Part shown: positions 63,101-64,000 of the stretch, piece by piece
Layout of the letters: every line of letters starts with the position of its first letter
Numbering within the stretch: position 1 is the stretch's first letter
Origin: Planococcus citri
Taxonomy: Eukaryota > Arthropoda > Insecta > Hemiptera > Pseudococcidae
DNA length: 64,000 bases
Assembly: GCF_950023065.1 (NCBI RefSeq)
Contig: NC_088678.1
Span: forward strand, 10,096,580 to 10,160,579
Direction of reading: 5' to 3'
Position numbers and translations under genes: made by a program
Notes under the pieces: generated by a model
What the model was told of the DNA's origin: nothing
The model's database searches: none
Seen by the model: the letters and a program-made list of their open reading frames with translations, nothing else

Positions 63101-64000
63101 GAATAACCTTTCTTCTATTCTATGTGTATATACTTCCACCTTTCTTAATCTCACCCCCCTGGCATTTTTTTCCCTCACGGATAATTTATACGAGCTTTGA
63201 TCGTAGTATATTTCATTGAAAGAAAAAAAAATAAGATACAGAAAAATAAAACTTCGTTACTATAATTTTTTCCTTTTCTTTTTTACTCGTGACAAGAATA
63301 ATTTGCAAACCACCTCAACACCGCACCTAATCTGGCGTCTATTTTCTCCAAAAAGTCACGTCATTCTTGCGACGACCTCGTCCTCATCCCCTTCTGTGAC
63401 TGTCTATCTACTTCGCCATCTTTCTCTACAAACCCTTATTTTAACCGGGTTATATCTGCAATTCGTTTTATGAACAATTAATTAGCTTTTTCGTCGCGAT
63501 TCGCTGGCGGCCAAGTTTTTTTCTCATTTTGGTCCTTTTCACATCTCTCTGTTGATTTCTCTCCGTCGTTCCCTCTCGTGTCGTTTAAACATCATTCTTT
63601 TTAGCTTTTGTTCTCGCCGCCGATGTTATGTCGAGAGGAATTCGTGCTATACAAATTTCCTTTGGTTGCCGTCTCGCGTCTGTAAAGTCTGTGTCGTGTG
63701 TTAGACGTGAAAACATTGTTTGAAATAGGTCCCTAAAAAGGTCGATTGAACGAATTTTTTTTTTTTTACAAGTTTTGGACATTTTCAAGGACGATGATTT
63801 CATTGAAGATGGGGTTTCGTAAATTAAAAATTCTTGAGAGTGGAAGAGGATGAAAGGAGAGAAAAGTGTTTGATTTTAAAACGGGTAATTTCGACCGAAT
63901 TTCGATATTGGGTCATTTTGATTGTTTTTAGATTTGTTTCCCTTGTCTGGACAAGTTGAAAAAAATTGTTGTTTTATTAGGTACGAAGAGATGAGGATCC
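60120..64000. other. Upstream sequence, nothing firmly recognised
   Basis: About 60130-60420 resembles the A-rich minisatellite of 18.5-19.7 kb. There is an A-run near 60249-60266 and a CGACGACG run near 62788-62802. A splice-donor-like GTATAAG|GTAAGT occurs on the plus strand near 62459, without coding support. Confidence 0.4.

Larger units (their letters stand above)
40678..64000. other. Upstream intron or 5' flank of the DIP-like gene
   Basis: The exon at 40577-40677 starts in phase 1, so at least one coding exon (the signal peptide) must lie upstream, on the minus strand at higher coordinates. I could not identify it in these 23 kb. It may be short, or beyond the window. This stretch is otherwise repeats plus a CpG-richer section at about 54.6-57 kb. 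Confidence 0.5.

Overview
The window is animal nuclear DNA, almost certainly from an insect. It is AT-rich, carries no bacterial-style operons, and has canonical GT-AG splice sites joining short exons across introns of 13 and 25 kb. The only confident protein-coding gene runs on the minus strand. Three consecutive exons (40577-40677, 27124-27331, 2312-2470) encode the first immunoglobulin domain and the start of the second of a neuronal cell-surface protein of the DIP (Dpr-interacting protein)/lachesin family. This family belongs to arthropods. Frequent GTAGGTACCTAC-like motifs resemble the background of some sap-sucking Hemiptera, but that is only a weak hint. The first coding exon (signal peptide) and the exons after the middle of Ig2 were not found and probably lie outside the window or are too short to recognise.

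Everything else is intron or upstream sequence, dominated by repeats. The most striking is a satellite built on the perfect 18-bp palindrome ATTCGTTCGCGAACGAAT, with arrays at about 3.2-6.3 kb, 35.9-38.3 kb (opposite orientation) and 51.4-53.8 kb. The first has a two-tier organisation with roughly 260-bp higher-order units. The second has an exact 415-bp higher-order repeat and is bracketed by 18-bp inverted repeats. The third is split by a 1.5-kb terminal-inverted-repeat element with a recognisable empty site and lies inside a putative 4-kb element with TA-flanked 14-bp inverted ends. A second satellite (29.6-31.7 kb) has AGATCT palindromes every 10 bp.

Transposon remains include a broken non-LTR reverse transcriptase (8.6-11.1 kb) interrupted by four small inverted-repeat elements, one a clear hAT-type element with an 8-bp target duplication. 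There are two large foldback elements (42.1-43.3 kb and 57.2-60.1 kb) and a tRNA-like pol III promoter (52.8 kb) nested inside the 1.5-kb element.

Lower-complexity tandem repeats fill other stretches: about 355 bp x 4 at 16.6-18.0 kb, about 135 bp x 10 at 43.3-44.7 kb, polypyrimidine arrays at 23.2-25.1 kb, and a GAACT-type pentamer array at 25.3 kb. The remaining AT-rich segments hold nothing I can name. No tRNA, rRNA or CRISPR locus and no second protein-coding gene could be supported. Nearly all open frames in the window are chance or repeat-derived.
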